A stretch of DNA of 57,545 bases, taken from contig CACENB010000005.1 of NCBI GenBank assembly GCA_902561015.1, positions 1 through 57,545 on the forward strand, given 5' to 3'. Under the pieces are notes generated by a model. The model did not search any database and had not been told where the DNA came from. It saw only the letters and a program-made list of their open reading frames with translations. Within the stretch, counting starts at the first letter, position 1. Each line of letters begins with the position of its first letter. The translations under genes and the position numbers were made by a program. Source of the DNA: an uncultured Pelagibacteraceae bacterium. Lineage in GTDB: Bacteria; Pseudomonadota; Alphaproteobacteria; Pelagibacterales; Pelagibacteraceae. Below are positions 40,547 to 49,766 of this stretch, one piece after another.

Positions 40547-41707
40547 ATGAGCAAAGTATTTAAAGTTGGCTTAATTGGTTGTGGTCATATTGCAGAAACA
40601 TATTTCAGAGCTCATAAATATTTCAAAAATTTTAAAATCATTAAATGTGCAGATGTTAAAAAAAAAGCAGCCAAGAAATGTGCTAAAATTTATAAAATTA
40701 AAGCAGTTTCGGTAAGTAATTTACTTAAAGATAAACAGGTTGAAATAATATTAAATCTAACCCCTCCAAAAGTTCATTACCAAATTGCAAAAAAGTCATT
40801 GTTAAATGGAAAACATGTATACTCAGAAAAACCATTAGCAATTAATTTAAAAGACGGAAAAGAATTACTAAAGCTTTCAAAAAAAAAGAAATTATATTTA
40901 GGAAATGCTCCAGATACTTTTTTAGGAGGAGGCAATCAAAAATCGAAAGAATTATTAGAAAGTAAAAGTATAGGCAAAGTAAATTTAGGTAATGCGATTT
41001 TTGCTTTTCCAGGGGTTCAATCTTATCATCCTGATCCAGAACCATGGTTTGCAAAAAAAGAAGGTGGCCCAGTAATCGATATGGGACCTTATTATCTCAC
41101 TGCATTAGTAAATTTATTGGGTCCAGCCAAAGAGGTAAAAGCAGCAAGTTTAATGAAAGGTTCAAGATTTAGAACAATTGGTATTGGTCCTAAAAAGGGA
41201 AAAAGAATTAAGGTAGAATGTCCAACTACATATTTTACAACAATCATATTTGAAAATGGAAGCATAATCAGACTCACTTTATCTTTTGATGTTATTGCTC
41301 ATCAAAGAAATCATATTGAACTTTATGGAACCAAAGGTTCAATGATTGTACCAGATCCTAATATGTTTGGTGGCTCAGTTTATGTTTGTAAAAAATTAGG
41401 AAGCCCATGGAAAGAATTTAAAACAAATCAATTGCCGCTAGGAAAAATTAATATTAGAACGCAAAGTTCTAGAGCAAATGAGTCACCTACTAATGCTAAT
41501 TACAGAGGAGTTGGTCTTGCAGAAATGGCTTATTGTATTAATAAAAAAAAAATACATAGATGCAATGGAGAAGTATCTTTGCATGTTCTTGACTTGATAC
41601 AATCAACTATGCAATCAGCTAAAACAAATAAACCAATTAAACTTAGCACAACATGTAAAATTCCAAAACTTTTTACCAATAAAGAAATAAATAAATTAAT
41701 GAGATAA
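40547..41707 (+). CDS. Gfo/Idh/MocA-family oxidoreductase
   Basis: VGLIGCGHIAETYFRAHKYF, YSEKPLAINLKDGKELLKL, GGPVIDMGPYYLTALVNLLGP. Confidence 0.9.
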   Translation: MSKVFKVGLIGCGHIAETYFRAHKYFKNFKIIKCADVKKKAAKKCAKIYKIKAVSVSNLLKDKQVEIILNLTPPKVHYQIAKKSLLNGKHVYSEKPLAINLKDGKELLKLSKKKKLYLGNAPDTFLGGGNQKSKELLESKSIGKVNLGNAIFAFPGVQSYHPDPEPWFAKKEGGPVIDMGPYYLTALVNLLGPAKEVKAASLMKGSRFRTIGIGPKKGKRIKVECPTTYFTTIIFENGSIIRLTLSFDVIAHQRNHIELYGTKGSMIVPDPNMFGGSVYVCKKLGSPWKEFKTNQLPLGKINIRTQSSRANESPTNANYRGVGLAEMAYCINKKKIHRCNGEVSLHVLDLIQSTMQSAKTNKPIKLSTTCKIPKLFTNKEINKLMR

Positions 41708-41710
41708 AAT

Positions 41711-42613
41711 ATGCAGATTGGTATCGATCTTGGAGCAAGTAAAATAGAGTATGTGTTATTAGATGATGTTGGCAATGAGCATCATAGAGAAAGAACCGAA
41801 GTTCCAAAAAATTATAAAGATACATTATCCATAATTAAAAAAATAGTTATCGAACTCGAGCGTAAAGCTGGTAAAGAATTACCAGTGGGCGTGTGTCATC
41901 CAGGGATTCATTCTATTCAAACAGGACTAGTTAAAAATGCGCCTAATTCTTTTTGGATAAATGGTAAACCTTTACAAAGAGATTTGCGGAGTGAGATTGG
42001 TAAAGAAATTTATTGTGAAAATGATGCAAACTGTTTTGCTTTATCAGAAGCAATAGATGGTTCTGGAAAACATTATAAAATTGTTTTTGGTGTAATTCTT
42101 GGATCTGGTGTTGGAGGCGGTTTAGTTATAGATAAACGAATTGTCAATGGACCTAATGGGATTACTGGAGAATGGGGGCGCAATCAAATACCGAGTGCTT
42201 GTATTGAAGGTGTTCAAATAAAAAAAACCAATTTAAGAGCCGGGGAAATAGAGAACTTTGTTGCAGGTATAGGTATTTCTAAAGCGTTCAAAAATGAGTT
42301 TAAAAAGGATTTATCTGCTCAAAAGATATTTGAGATGCATAGAAAACTTGATTTAGATGCAGAAAAATTAATTGATAAATATAAAGATCAACTCGCTATG
42401 TCTTTAGCCACTGTTGTTAATATTATTGATCCAGATGTGTTTGTTTTCGGGGGTGGAGTATCTAACGAAATAAATTTTTTAGATGAAATTAAACAAAAAA
42501 TGAAAAAATTTGTAGCAGGGGGTGAATTTGAGGGGACTTTCTTAAAACCTAAATTTGGTGATGCAAGCGGTGTTCGGGGCGCAGCTCGATTAGCAAGAAC
42601 CACAAATTATTGA
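41711..42613 (+). CDS. ROK-family sugar kinase
   Basis: MQIGIDLGASKIEYVLLDD, ENDANCFALSEA, VILGSGVGGGLVIDKRIVNG, GEWGRNQI, FVFGGGVSNE. Confidence 0.9.
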   Translation: MQIGIDLGASKIEYVLLDDVGNEHHRERTEVPKNYKDTLSIIKKIVIELERKAGKELPVGVCHPGIHSIQTGLVKNAPNSFWINGKPLQRDLRSEIGKEIYCENDANCFALSEAIDGSGKHYKIVFGVILGSGVGGGLVIDKRIVNGPNGITGEWGRNQIPSACIEGVQIKKTNLRAGEIENFVAGIGISKAFKNEFKKDLSAQKIFEMHRKLDLDAEKLIDKYKDQLAMSLATVVNIIDPDVFVFGGGVSNEINFLDEIKQKMKKFVAGGEFEGTFLKPKFGDASGVRGAARLARTTNY

Positions 42614-42674
42614 CTAGTGAATAAAATTCATTTACTACAAAAGGAGCTAATTATTTAAGTCTAGGAAGAGAAAT

Positions 42675-43523
42675 ATGAAATTATGTAGAATAGGTAGTGT
42701 TGGAGAAGAAAAACCAGCAATCATAGATAGTGAAAACAATTACCGAGATTTGTCATCAACAATTAATGATTTAAATCCTGACACATTAAATTTTGATACT
42801 TTAGAGAAAATAAAAAAAACTGATATTTCAACTTTACCAAAGCTTGATTCAAGTTCTAGAATAGGTGCATGCGTCTCTAACCCATCAAAATTTATTGGTA
42901 TTGGTTTGAATTTCAAAGATCATGCTGAAGAACAAAATTTACCAATTCCAAAAGAGCCAATTATTTTCTCAAAGTTTACAAGTTGTATCACAGGACCAAA
43001 TGATCCAATAGTTGTTCCAAAAGGATCTAATCATACCGACTGGGAAGTTGAAATTGGTTTTGTAATAGGAAAAAAAGCTATTAATGTCGGTGTTGAAAAT
43101 GCCTTAGATCATGTTCTTGGTTTTTTTCTTGTAAATGATGTGAGTGAAAGAGATTTCCAAAAAAATAGAGGTTTAACTTGGGATAAAGGAAAGGGTTTTG
43201 ATACGTTCGGTCCAATAGGCCCATTTGTAGTTACTACAGATGAATTACCAGACTATCAAAATTTAGATATGTTTTTAGATGTCAATGGAAAAAGGATGCA
43301 AACTGGAAATACAAGTAAAATGATTTTTGATATCAAAAATTTAGTTTCTTACATGAGCTCATGTATGAGCTTACATCCTGGTGACATTTGTTGCACGGGA
43401 ACTCCACCTGGTGTTGGTGAAAATATGAAGCCACCTGTTTTTTTAAAAGGCGGTGAAGAAGTCATTTTAGGAATAGACAAGCTAGGTCAACAAAAACATA
43501 AAGTCATTCCTTATAAAGATTAA
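42675..43523 (+). CDS. Fumarylacetoacetate hydrolase-family protein
   Basis: GIGLNFKDHAEEQNLPIPKEPIIFSKF, DWEVEIGFVIGKKA, NDVSERDFQ, GDICCTGTPPGVG. Confidence 0.92.
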   Translation: MKLCRIGSVGEEKPAIIDSENNYRDLSSTINDLNPDTLNFDTLEKIKKTDISTLPKLDSSSRIGACVSNPSKFIGIGLNFKDHAEEQNLPIPKEPIIFSKFTSCITGPNDPIVVPKGSNHTDWEVEIGFVIGKKAINVGVENALDHVLGFFLVNDVSERDFQKNRGLTWDKGKGFDTFGPIGPFVVTTDELPDYQNLDMFLDVNGKRMQTGNTSKMIFDIKNLVSYMSSCMSLHPGDICCTGTPPGVGENMKPPVFLKGGEEVILGIDKLGQQKHKVIPYKD

Positions 43524-43535
43524 TACAATTAAATA

Positions 43536-44240
43536 ATGGAACTATTTATTGCGTTAGGTGCTGGATTGATAAGTTTTTTATCCCCATGCGTTTTACCACT
43601 TATTCCAGGATATATTTCTTACATATCTGGAAGTTCAATTAATGAATTAATTGAAAAAAAAAGCGTAAATTTATTTCCTATTATTCTATTCACTGTTGGA
43701 TTTTCAATCGTCTTTATTTTTTTTGGTGCAGCATCTACATTACTTGGACAAGTTCTCCTACAAAATTCTTATGAGTTAAGAATAGTAGCAGGAGTTATAA
43801 TTATTATTCTATCTCTCCATTTAATTGGAATTATAAATATAAAATTCTTAAATTATGAAAAAAGAGTGCAAACAGATATAAAAAGAAATTTTTTTAGTCC
43901 AGCTTTGATTGGTATGGCTTTTGCATTTGGATGGACTCCTTGTATTGGTCCAATACTTGGATCAATACTAGTTTTAGCGTCAACAGAAGAAAGTTTACAA
44001 CAAGGTATTTTACTTTTAACTTTTTATTCTATTGGATTAGCAGTGCCATTTATATTGGCAGGATATTTGATACAAAGATTTTTAGTATTTTCAAAAAATT
44101 TTAGAAAAAATATTAATAAGGTATCTAAAATTGGGGGATCTATATTGTTAATCACTGGTATTTTAATGATAACTAATCACCTACAAGCACTTGGCTTTTA
44201 TTTATTAAATATATTTCCTTTTCTTCAAAATTTTGGATAA
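43536..44240 (+). CDS. ccdA: Cytochrome c biogenesis protein CcdA (DsbD-like)
   Basis: GLISFLSPCVLPLIPGYISYISG; GMAFAFGWTPCIGPILGSIL. Confidence 0.92.
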   Translation: MELFIALGAGLISFLSPCVLPLIPGYISYISGSSINELIEKKSVNLFPIILFTVGFSIVFIFFGAASTLLGQVLLQNSYELRIVAGVIIIILSLHLIGIINIKFLNYEKRVQTDIKRNFFSPALIGMAFAFGWTPCIGPILGSILVLASTEESLQQGILLLTFYSIGLAVPFILAGYLIQRFLVFSKNFRKNINKVSKIGGSILLITGILMITNHLQALGFYLLNIFPFLQNFG

Positions 44241-44247
44241 TTAAGAA

Positions 44248-44832
44248 ATGAAAATTTATCAAATAGACTCCAGTGCCAGAAAAGAGGGATCGACTTCAAG
44301 AGCTTTAGCTAAAAAGTTATTAGATAAAATTAAAAGTCCAGAGGATGAGATAATTTACAGGGATTTAAATGAGGAAATGGTTTTCGTCTCAGGGTTAACA
44401 GAGTCAGGGATGAATATTGAAAAAAAAGATCAAACTGATCATCATAGAAAAATGTTTGAGTTATCAGATCAACTGGTTAAAGAGCTTAAAGAAAGCGATA
44501 TTATTATAATTTCAGCTCCAATTTATAATTACGGACCACCAGCTACATTAAAAGCCTGGTCAGATTTAGCTGCAAGAGTTGGTGAAACTTTTAAATTTAA
44601 GCCAAATGGAAGAAGGGAGGGTTTATTAAAAAATAAAAAAGCTTATTTAGTTATTACATCTGGTGGAACTAAATTAAATAGTAAAGAGGATTTTTTAACA
44701 CCTTGGTTGAAATTTATATTAAATTTTTTTGGTATTGATAAAATAGAGACAATCAATGCCGATCAAATGGCTCTAAATTATGAAAAATCAATAAAGGATG
44801 CTGAAAAACAAATTGATAATATAATTTTGTAA
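44248..44832 (+). CDS. FMN-dependent NADH-azoreductase family flavodoxin-fold protein
   Basis: IYQIDSSARKEGSTSRALAKKLL, APIYNYGPPATLKAWSDLAARVGETFKF, YLVITSGGT. Confidence 0.88.
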   Translation: MKIYQIDSSARKEGSTSRALAKKLLDKIKSPEDEIIYRDLNEEMVFVSGLTESGMNIEKKDQTDHHRKMFELSDQLVKELKESDIIIISAPIYNYGPPATLKAWSDLAARVGETFKFKPNGRREGLLKNKKAYLVITSGGTKLNSKEDFLTPWLKFILNFFGIDKIETINADQMALNYEKSIKDAEKQIDNIIL

Positions 44833-44857
44833 AATTTCAAATTCGTATATATTGTTA

Positions 44858-44935
44858 TTAGTTTAATTAAGGGGTGTCTAAAAAGACTGAGATTAAACCC
44901 TAAGAACCTGTCCGGTAATTCAGAAAGGGAAAATG
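44858..44935 (+). promoter_or_regulatory. TPP riboswitch (THI element) ending at the start codon of the SSS transporter
   Basis: GGGGTGTCTAAAAAGACTGAGATTAAACCCTAAGAACCTGTCCGGTAATTCAGAAAGGGAAA: conserved CTGAGA, ACCCT, GAACCTG..CCGGTAAT..AGGGAA blocks; GTCT/AGAC stem. Confidence 0.93.
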
Positions 44936-46381
44936 GATAACTATTTTGTAAGCCAATCAACTACATTATCTTTAGTAGTTTGCACTTGCTTATTTTTTAC
45001 TTTTTTCGGAATTTTCTATTCAAGGAAATTTCAAGATTTGAGTAACTATTTAACTGCAAACCGTAGTGTAGGATTGTTCTCTCTTACTACCAGCTTAACT
45101 GCATCAGCATTAGGAGCATGGATTTTGTTTGGACCAGTATCTGCATCAACCTGGGGAGGGATCGGGTCAATTATAGGATACTCTTTAGGAACAGCATTTC
45201 CAATGTTCTTTCTCATTTTTTTAGGAAAAAAAATTAGAAAAGAATTTCCAAGAGGATCAACTTTAGTTGAATTTTTAAGAAAAAAATTTGGACAGAGTTT
45301 ATTTAAACTTATTTTGTTAATGATGATTTTTTATATGTTTATATTTTTATGCGCAGAGGTAACCGCTATTTCTGTTTTAATAAATTATATTTCAGGAACT
45401 CCATTATGGTTGACTGCCTTTATAGTATTATTAGCAACATTAACCTATACTTTTTATGGCGGTTTAAGAGCCTCACTTTTTACAGACAATATTCAAATGA
45501 TCTTAGTTGTAGTTCTTTTGATTATTTCTTTTTTTATAATTAAAAATTTAAATTTAGATCAATTTTCATTTAAATTTATAGGTGAAAAAAATCCTCATTT
45601 AATTAGCGCATCTTATATTCCAGGTTATACTGCAGGATTAACCTTTTTTATTGCAGTAGCTGCTACAAATTTGTTTCATCAAGGTAATTGGCAACGAGTT
45701 TATGCTGCTAAGAGTTTTGTGACTTTAAAGAAAAGTTTAATATTCTCTTTTTTTATTATTATTCCAATAGTTTTTTATACAGGTTTTGTTGGAATGGTTG
45801 CTTTTTCTATTGATCCAGTTACTAGACCTGATCTTGGTTTTTTTTCACTCTTACTTAAAAATAACTCTACCATGTTATCTTTAATAGTAATAATTCTTGG
45901 GCTTGCTTTAACGATATCAACGGTTGATACATTGGTCAATGCGATCTCGAGCTTAATTGTAGTTGATGGTAAAGCAGTAATTGATTTTAAAAAGAGAAAG
46001 AAAATAAACTATCTTAAATTTTCAAAATACGTAATTATACTTTTATCTTTGATCTCTTTTTTTATAGCATCTAAAGGATTTGATATTTTGTATCTTTTTT
46101 TATTGGCAGATTTATTTTGTTGTGCATTTGTTTTTACAATCTTTTATAGTTTTTTTGATAAGAGAATTAATGAAAAAACAGCATATTTTTCAATTATAAT
46201 AGGGCTAATTGGTGGCTTACTATTGTTTCCATCACCAGATTTTTCTAAAAGTTTATTAGTTGGTTTTCTTTTATCAAAGGAGCTATTTACACCCTTTATT
46301 AATCAATCATTGTTGTTTGTATCATTTCTGATAGCTACCTTTTTACCTCTAGTAGTTTTAAAGTTAACAAAGTTTAAATAA
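44933..46381 (+). CDS. thiV: Sodium:solute symporter family transporter, ThiV-like thiamin-precursor importer candidate
   Basis: Multi-TM SSS protein (LTANRSVGLFSLTTSLTASALGAWILFGP; YTFYGGLRASLFTDNIQ) directly controlled by a TPP riboswitch. Confidence 0.82.
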   Translation: MDNYFVSQSTTLSLVVCTCLFFTFFGIFYSRKFQDLSNYLTANRSVGLFSLTTSLTASALGAWILFGPVSASTWGGIGSIIGYSLGTAFPMFFLIFLGKKIRKEFPRGSTLVEFLRKKFGQSLFKLILLMMIFYMFIFLCAEVTAISVLINYISGTPLWLTAFIVLLATLTYTFYGGLRASLFTDNIQMILVVVLLIISFFIIKNLNLDQFSFKFIGEKNPHLISASYIPGYTAGLTFFIAVAATNLFHQGNWQRVYAAKSFVTLKKSLIFSFFIIIPIVFYTGFVGMVAFSIDPVTRPDLGFFSLLLKNNSTMLSLIVIILGLALTISTVDTLVNAISSLIVVDGKAVIDFKKRKKINYLKFSKYVIILLSLISFFIASKGFDILYLFLLADLFCCAFVFTIFYSFFDKRINEKTAYFSIIIGLIGGLLLFPSPDFSKSLLVGFLLSKELFTPFINQSLLFVSFLIATFLPLVVLKLTKFK

Positions 46382-46425
46382 TACAAGATTGTATAAGTTA
46401 AATTAATCGCTATATAACACTTCAA

Positions 46426-47361
46426 ATGCTGGAAAAACAAATCGAAATTAAAAATCTCTCTAAGGTTTATGATAATGGCTTCAAAGCTTTAAATAATATT
46501 AATTTACAAATTAATAAAGGAGAAATTTTTGCAATGTTAGGCCCAAATGGAGCCGGCAAAACATCTTTAATAAGTATAATTTGTGGTATTGTAAAACCAT
46601 CTTCTGGAAAAATTACTGTCGAAAATTTTGATATAATTAAAGACTATAGGGAAACTAGATCAAGAATTGGATTAGTTCCACAGGAGCTTACACTAGAACA
46701 ATTCGAGACAGTTTTTAATAATGTTTCATATTCAAGAGGTTTATATGGAAAAAAACCTGATCCAAAACATATAGAAAAAGTTTTAAGACAATTAACACTG
46801 TGGGACAAGAAAGATTTAAAACTTCGTCAGCTATCTGGTGGAATGAAAAGAAGAGTTTTAATTGCAAAAGCACTATCACATGAACCTCAAATTTTATTTT
46901 TAGATGAGCCAACAGCAGGCGTAGATGTTGAGTTAAGACAAGAAATGTGGAAAGTAGTTAAGTCTTTAAGAGAGACAGGTGTTACTATAATTCTTACAAC
47001 TCATTATATAGAGGAAGCTGAGGCGATTGCGGATCGTGTGGGTGTAATTAATCAAGGAGAAATTATAATTGTAGAGGAAAAAAATGAATTATTAAAAAAA
47101 ATGGGACAAAAAACATTAACAGTTGAATTACAAGAGGAAATAAAGAATATTCCAGTTTCCTTAAAGAAATATAGATTGGAAATTGGAAATAACAGAATGT
47201 CTCTAGACTACACTTATAATCTCAGCGAAAAACAAACAGGTATTACTAATCTTTTACAAGATATTAGGGATTCTGGTTTGAAATTGAAAGATTTAAAGAC
47301 TGAACAGAGCAATCTAGAAAAAATATTTGTAACATTGGTAAGGGAAAATAATGAAAATTAA
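46426..47361 (+). CDS. ABC-2 type transporter ATP-binding protein
   Basis: [56 protein letters not shown]. Confidence 0.93.
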   Translation: MLEKQIEIKNLSKVYDNGFKALNNINLQINKGEIFAMLGPNGAGKTSLISIICGIVKPSSGKITVENFDIIKDYRETRSRIGLVPQELTLEQFETVFNNVSYSRGLYGKKPDPKHIEKVLRQLTLWDKKDLKLRQLSGGMKRRVLIAKALSHEPQILFLDEPTAGVDVELRQEMWKVVKSLRETGVTIILTTHYIEEAEAIADRVGVINQGEIIIVEEKNELLKKMGQKTLTVELQEEIKNIPVSLKKYRLEIGNNRMSLDYTYNLSEKQTGITNLLQDIRDSGLKLKDLKTEQSNLEKIFVTLVRENNEN

Positions 47362-48118
47362 TTTTTATGGCTTTAAAGCAATTTATTTTCATGAAATGGA
47401 TCGTTTTAGGCGAACACTAGGTCAGTCACTTTTATCTCCTGTTATATCTACCTCATTATATTTCATTGTATTTGGTTCAGTGATAGGAGGATACGTTCAA
47501 AAAATCGATGGAATTAGCTATGGATCATATATTGTACCTGGACTCTTAATGTTAACCCTACTGACACAATCAATAAGTAATACCTCTTTTGGTATTTTTT
47601 TTCCTAAATTTAATGGAACTATTTATGAAATTTTGGCTGCCCCAATTTCAACTTTTGAAATCGTGTTAGCTTTTGTAAGTGCGGGTGCCACAAAAACCCT
47701 AATAGTTGGAACCGTTATATTCACGACCTCTTCATTTTTTGTTGATGTTGAGGTTCAATTCCCGTTGTTAATGATCTTTTTACTAATTTTAGTCTCTTTT
47801 ACTTTTGCCTTATTTGGATTTTTAATTGGAATTTTGAGTAAAGATTTTGAACAGATGTCTATAGTGCCATCATTAGTTATAACACCTATGGTGTTTTTAG
47901 GCGGAAGTCTTTATTCTTTAGATATGCTGCCAGAATTTTGGCAAATGATTACTTATTTTAATCCAGTAGTTTATTTAATAAATGGTCTTAGATTTTCCTT
48001 TTATGGTATTTCAGATTTTAATATTTTGATCAGTGTTGGATTGATGGTTTTATTTCTAATAATTTGTGTGTTTGCTGTCTCAATATTACTCAAGAAGGGT
48101 TATAACATTAAGTCATAA
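47351..48118 (+). CDS. ABC-2 type transporter permease
   Basis: [43 protein letters not shown]; six hydrophobic segments; overlaps ATPase gene. Confidence 0.9.
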   Translation: MKINFYGFKAIYFHEMDRFRRTLGQSLLSPVISTSLYFIVFGSVIGGYVQKIDGISYGSYIVPGLLMLTLLTQSISNTSFGIFFPKFNGTIYEILAAPISTFEIVLAFVSAGATKTLIVGTVIFTTSSFFVDVEVQFPLLMIFLLILVSFTFALFGFLIGILSKDFEQMSIVPSLVITPMVFLGGSLYSLDMLPEFWQMITYFNPVVYLINGLRFSFYGISDFNILISVGLMVLFLIICVFAVSILLKKGYNIKS

Positions 48119-48140
48119 CTGACCCATCACTGGGCCAGTT
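48117..48140. terminator. Hairpin between convergent permease and aceA genes
   Basis: AACTGACCCA-TCAC-TGGGCCAGTT, one mismatch; weak because no T-run follows. Confidence 0.5.
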
Positions 48141-48169
48141 AAAACTAATTTATAAGAGGAATTTATTTA

Positions 48170-49444
48170 TTAGAATTGCTCAGACTCTGTTGAGCCGTCC
48201 ATAGCGGTAGTAGCACTTTTCCCGCTACTAATTGTATTTGATACAGCGTCAAAGTAAGAAGTACCGACTTCTCTTTGATGTTTTACACTGGTGTACCCAT
48301 CTTTTTCACGAGCGAATTCTTGTTGTTGAATTTTAGAATAAGCGGTCATTCCTTCTTTTTTATATTTTTCTGCTAATTCAAATATAGCTATATTTTGAGT
48401 ATGAAATCCTGCTAGAGTAATAAATTGGAATTTATATCCCATTTTACTTATTTCAGTTTGAAAAGTCGCTATCTCGCTATCTGATAAATGTTTTTTCCAA
48501 TTAAAAGAGGGTGAACAATTATAAGCTAACAGTTTTCCAGGAAATTTTTCATGGATAGCATCTGCAAATTTTTTCGCCTCTTTAAGGTTAGGAGTTGCAG
48601 TTTCACACCATATTAAATCTGAATAAGGTGCATACGCCAATCCTCTAGAGATCGCTTGATCAATTCCCGCTTTTACATAATAAAAGCCCTCTGGTGATCT
48701 TTCTCCAGTTAAGAAAGGTTTATCATTGTCGTCAAAATCATTAGTAATAAGTTTTGCGGCATTAGCATCAGTTCTAGCTAAAATTATTAATGGAACATCT
48801 GCTATATCAGCAGCTAACCTTGCGGCTTTTAAATTTTTAATCATTGTACCTGTTGGTACAAGAACTTTACCACCCATATGACCACATTTTTTTTCGCTGG
48901 CAAGTTGATCCTCAAAATGTACACCCGCCGCCCCAGCTTTGATAAATTTTTTTGCTAGTTCAAATACATTTAATGGTCCACCAAAACCTGCCTCACCATC
49001 AGCAATAATTGGAAGCATATAATCGGTCCTTTTTTCTTTCTTCATATCACCATCATTAATTTCCATATGTTGGATTTGATCTGCTCTAATTAAAGCATTG
49101 TTCATAGATTCAACTAATTTTGGTGCACTGTCATAAGGATATAAAGATTGATCTGGATACATTTCACCAGCAGTATTTGCATCAGCTGCTACCTGCCATC
49201 CACTTAAATAGATTGCTTTAAGTCCAGCTTTTGCATGTTGAACTGCATGATTTCCTGATAAAGATCCTAAAGTGTTAACATAAGGCTCTGAATTTAAAAG
49301 ATTCCATAATTTAATAGATTGTTGTTTACACAATGAATATTCAATTTTAATCGAACCTCGTAACCTCTCTACTTCTTTGGGTGTATAATCCCTTTTTATT
49401 CCAGCAAATCTTTTTAGGTCGTATGATATATTCTCTGCACTCAT
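48170..49444 (-). CDS. aceA: Isocitrate lyase
   Basis: [97 protein letters not shown]. Confidence 0.97.
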   Translation of the reverse strand: MSAENISYDLKRFAGIKRDYTPKEVERLRGSIKIEYSLCKQQSIKLWNLLNSEPYVNTLGSLSGNHAVQHAKAGLKAIYLSGWQVAADANTAGEMYPDQSLYPYDSAPKLVESMNNALIRADQIQHMEINDGDMKKEKRTDYMLPIIADGEAGFGGPLNVFELAKKFIKAGAAGVHFEDQLASEKKCGHMGGKVLVPTGTMIKNLKAARLAADIADVPLIILARTDANAAKLITNDFDDNDKPFLTGERSPEGFYYVKAGIDQAISRGLAYAPYSDLIWCETATPNLKEAKKFADAIHEKFPGKLLAYNCSPSFNWKKHLSDSEIATFQTEISKMGYKFQFITLAGFHTQNIAIFELAEKYKKEGMTAYSKIQQQEFAREKDGYTSVKHQREVGTSYFDAVSNTISSGKSATTAMDGSTESEQF

Positions 49445-49493
49445 TTACTCTCTTTCTAAATTAGGCTGTGAAAATGAGATGTTAAAAATTAAA

Positions 49494-49655
49494 CTAGTTT
49501 GACTCTCTTGGAGTCTCAACTAAATCTTGCATTCCACTTGAACCCCAATCACAATGATCGTCTCTCATGTAAGTACCTCTTCTATTATGCTGAGCTAAGT
49601 CCTCATGACTAATGATTTGAGCCTCATTTTCGTAGTTTTTTAATTTTTCTTCCAT
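49494..49655 (-). CDS. Small 53-aa ORF between the operator array and aceA, same strand as aceA
   Basis: Frame MEEKLKNYENEAQIISHEDLAQHNRRGTYMRDDHCDWGSSGMQDLVETPRESN from CAT(rc) 49653-49655 to TAG(rc) 49494-49496; below ORF-track cutoff. Confidence 0.6.
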   Translation of the reverse strand: MEEKLKNYENEAQIISHEDLAQHNRRGTYMRDDHCDWGSSGMQDLVETPRESN

Positions 49656-49667
49656 GTAAATCTTATA

Positions 49668-49758
49668 ATTTACAAAATTTACAAAATCTACAAAAAAGCA
49701 TAAAAAGGTTGTAAATTAAGGAAAATTATTGTAAATATAAATTTACAAAATTTACAAA
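49668..49758. promoter_or_regulatory. Array of seven TTTACAAA-type sites in the aceA/regulator divergent promoter
   Basis: TTTACAAA at 49669, 49678, (TCTACAAA) 49687, 49742, 49751; inverted TTGTAAAT at 49709 and 49729; direct copies spaced 9 bp. Confidence 0.8.
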
Positions 49759-49766
49759 TAGAAAAC

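Noticed and set aside
49445-49766. Possible glycine riboswitch upstream of aceA, as reported for SAR11 malate synthase
   Set aside because: No glycine aptamer core sequence seen; the region is occupied by a small ORF and the TTTACAAA array.
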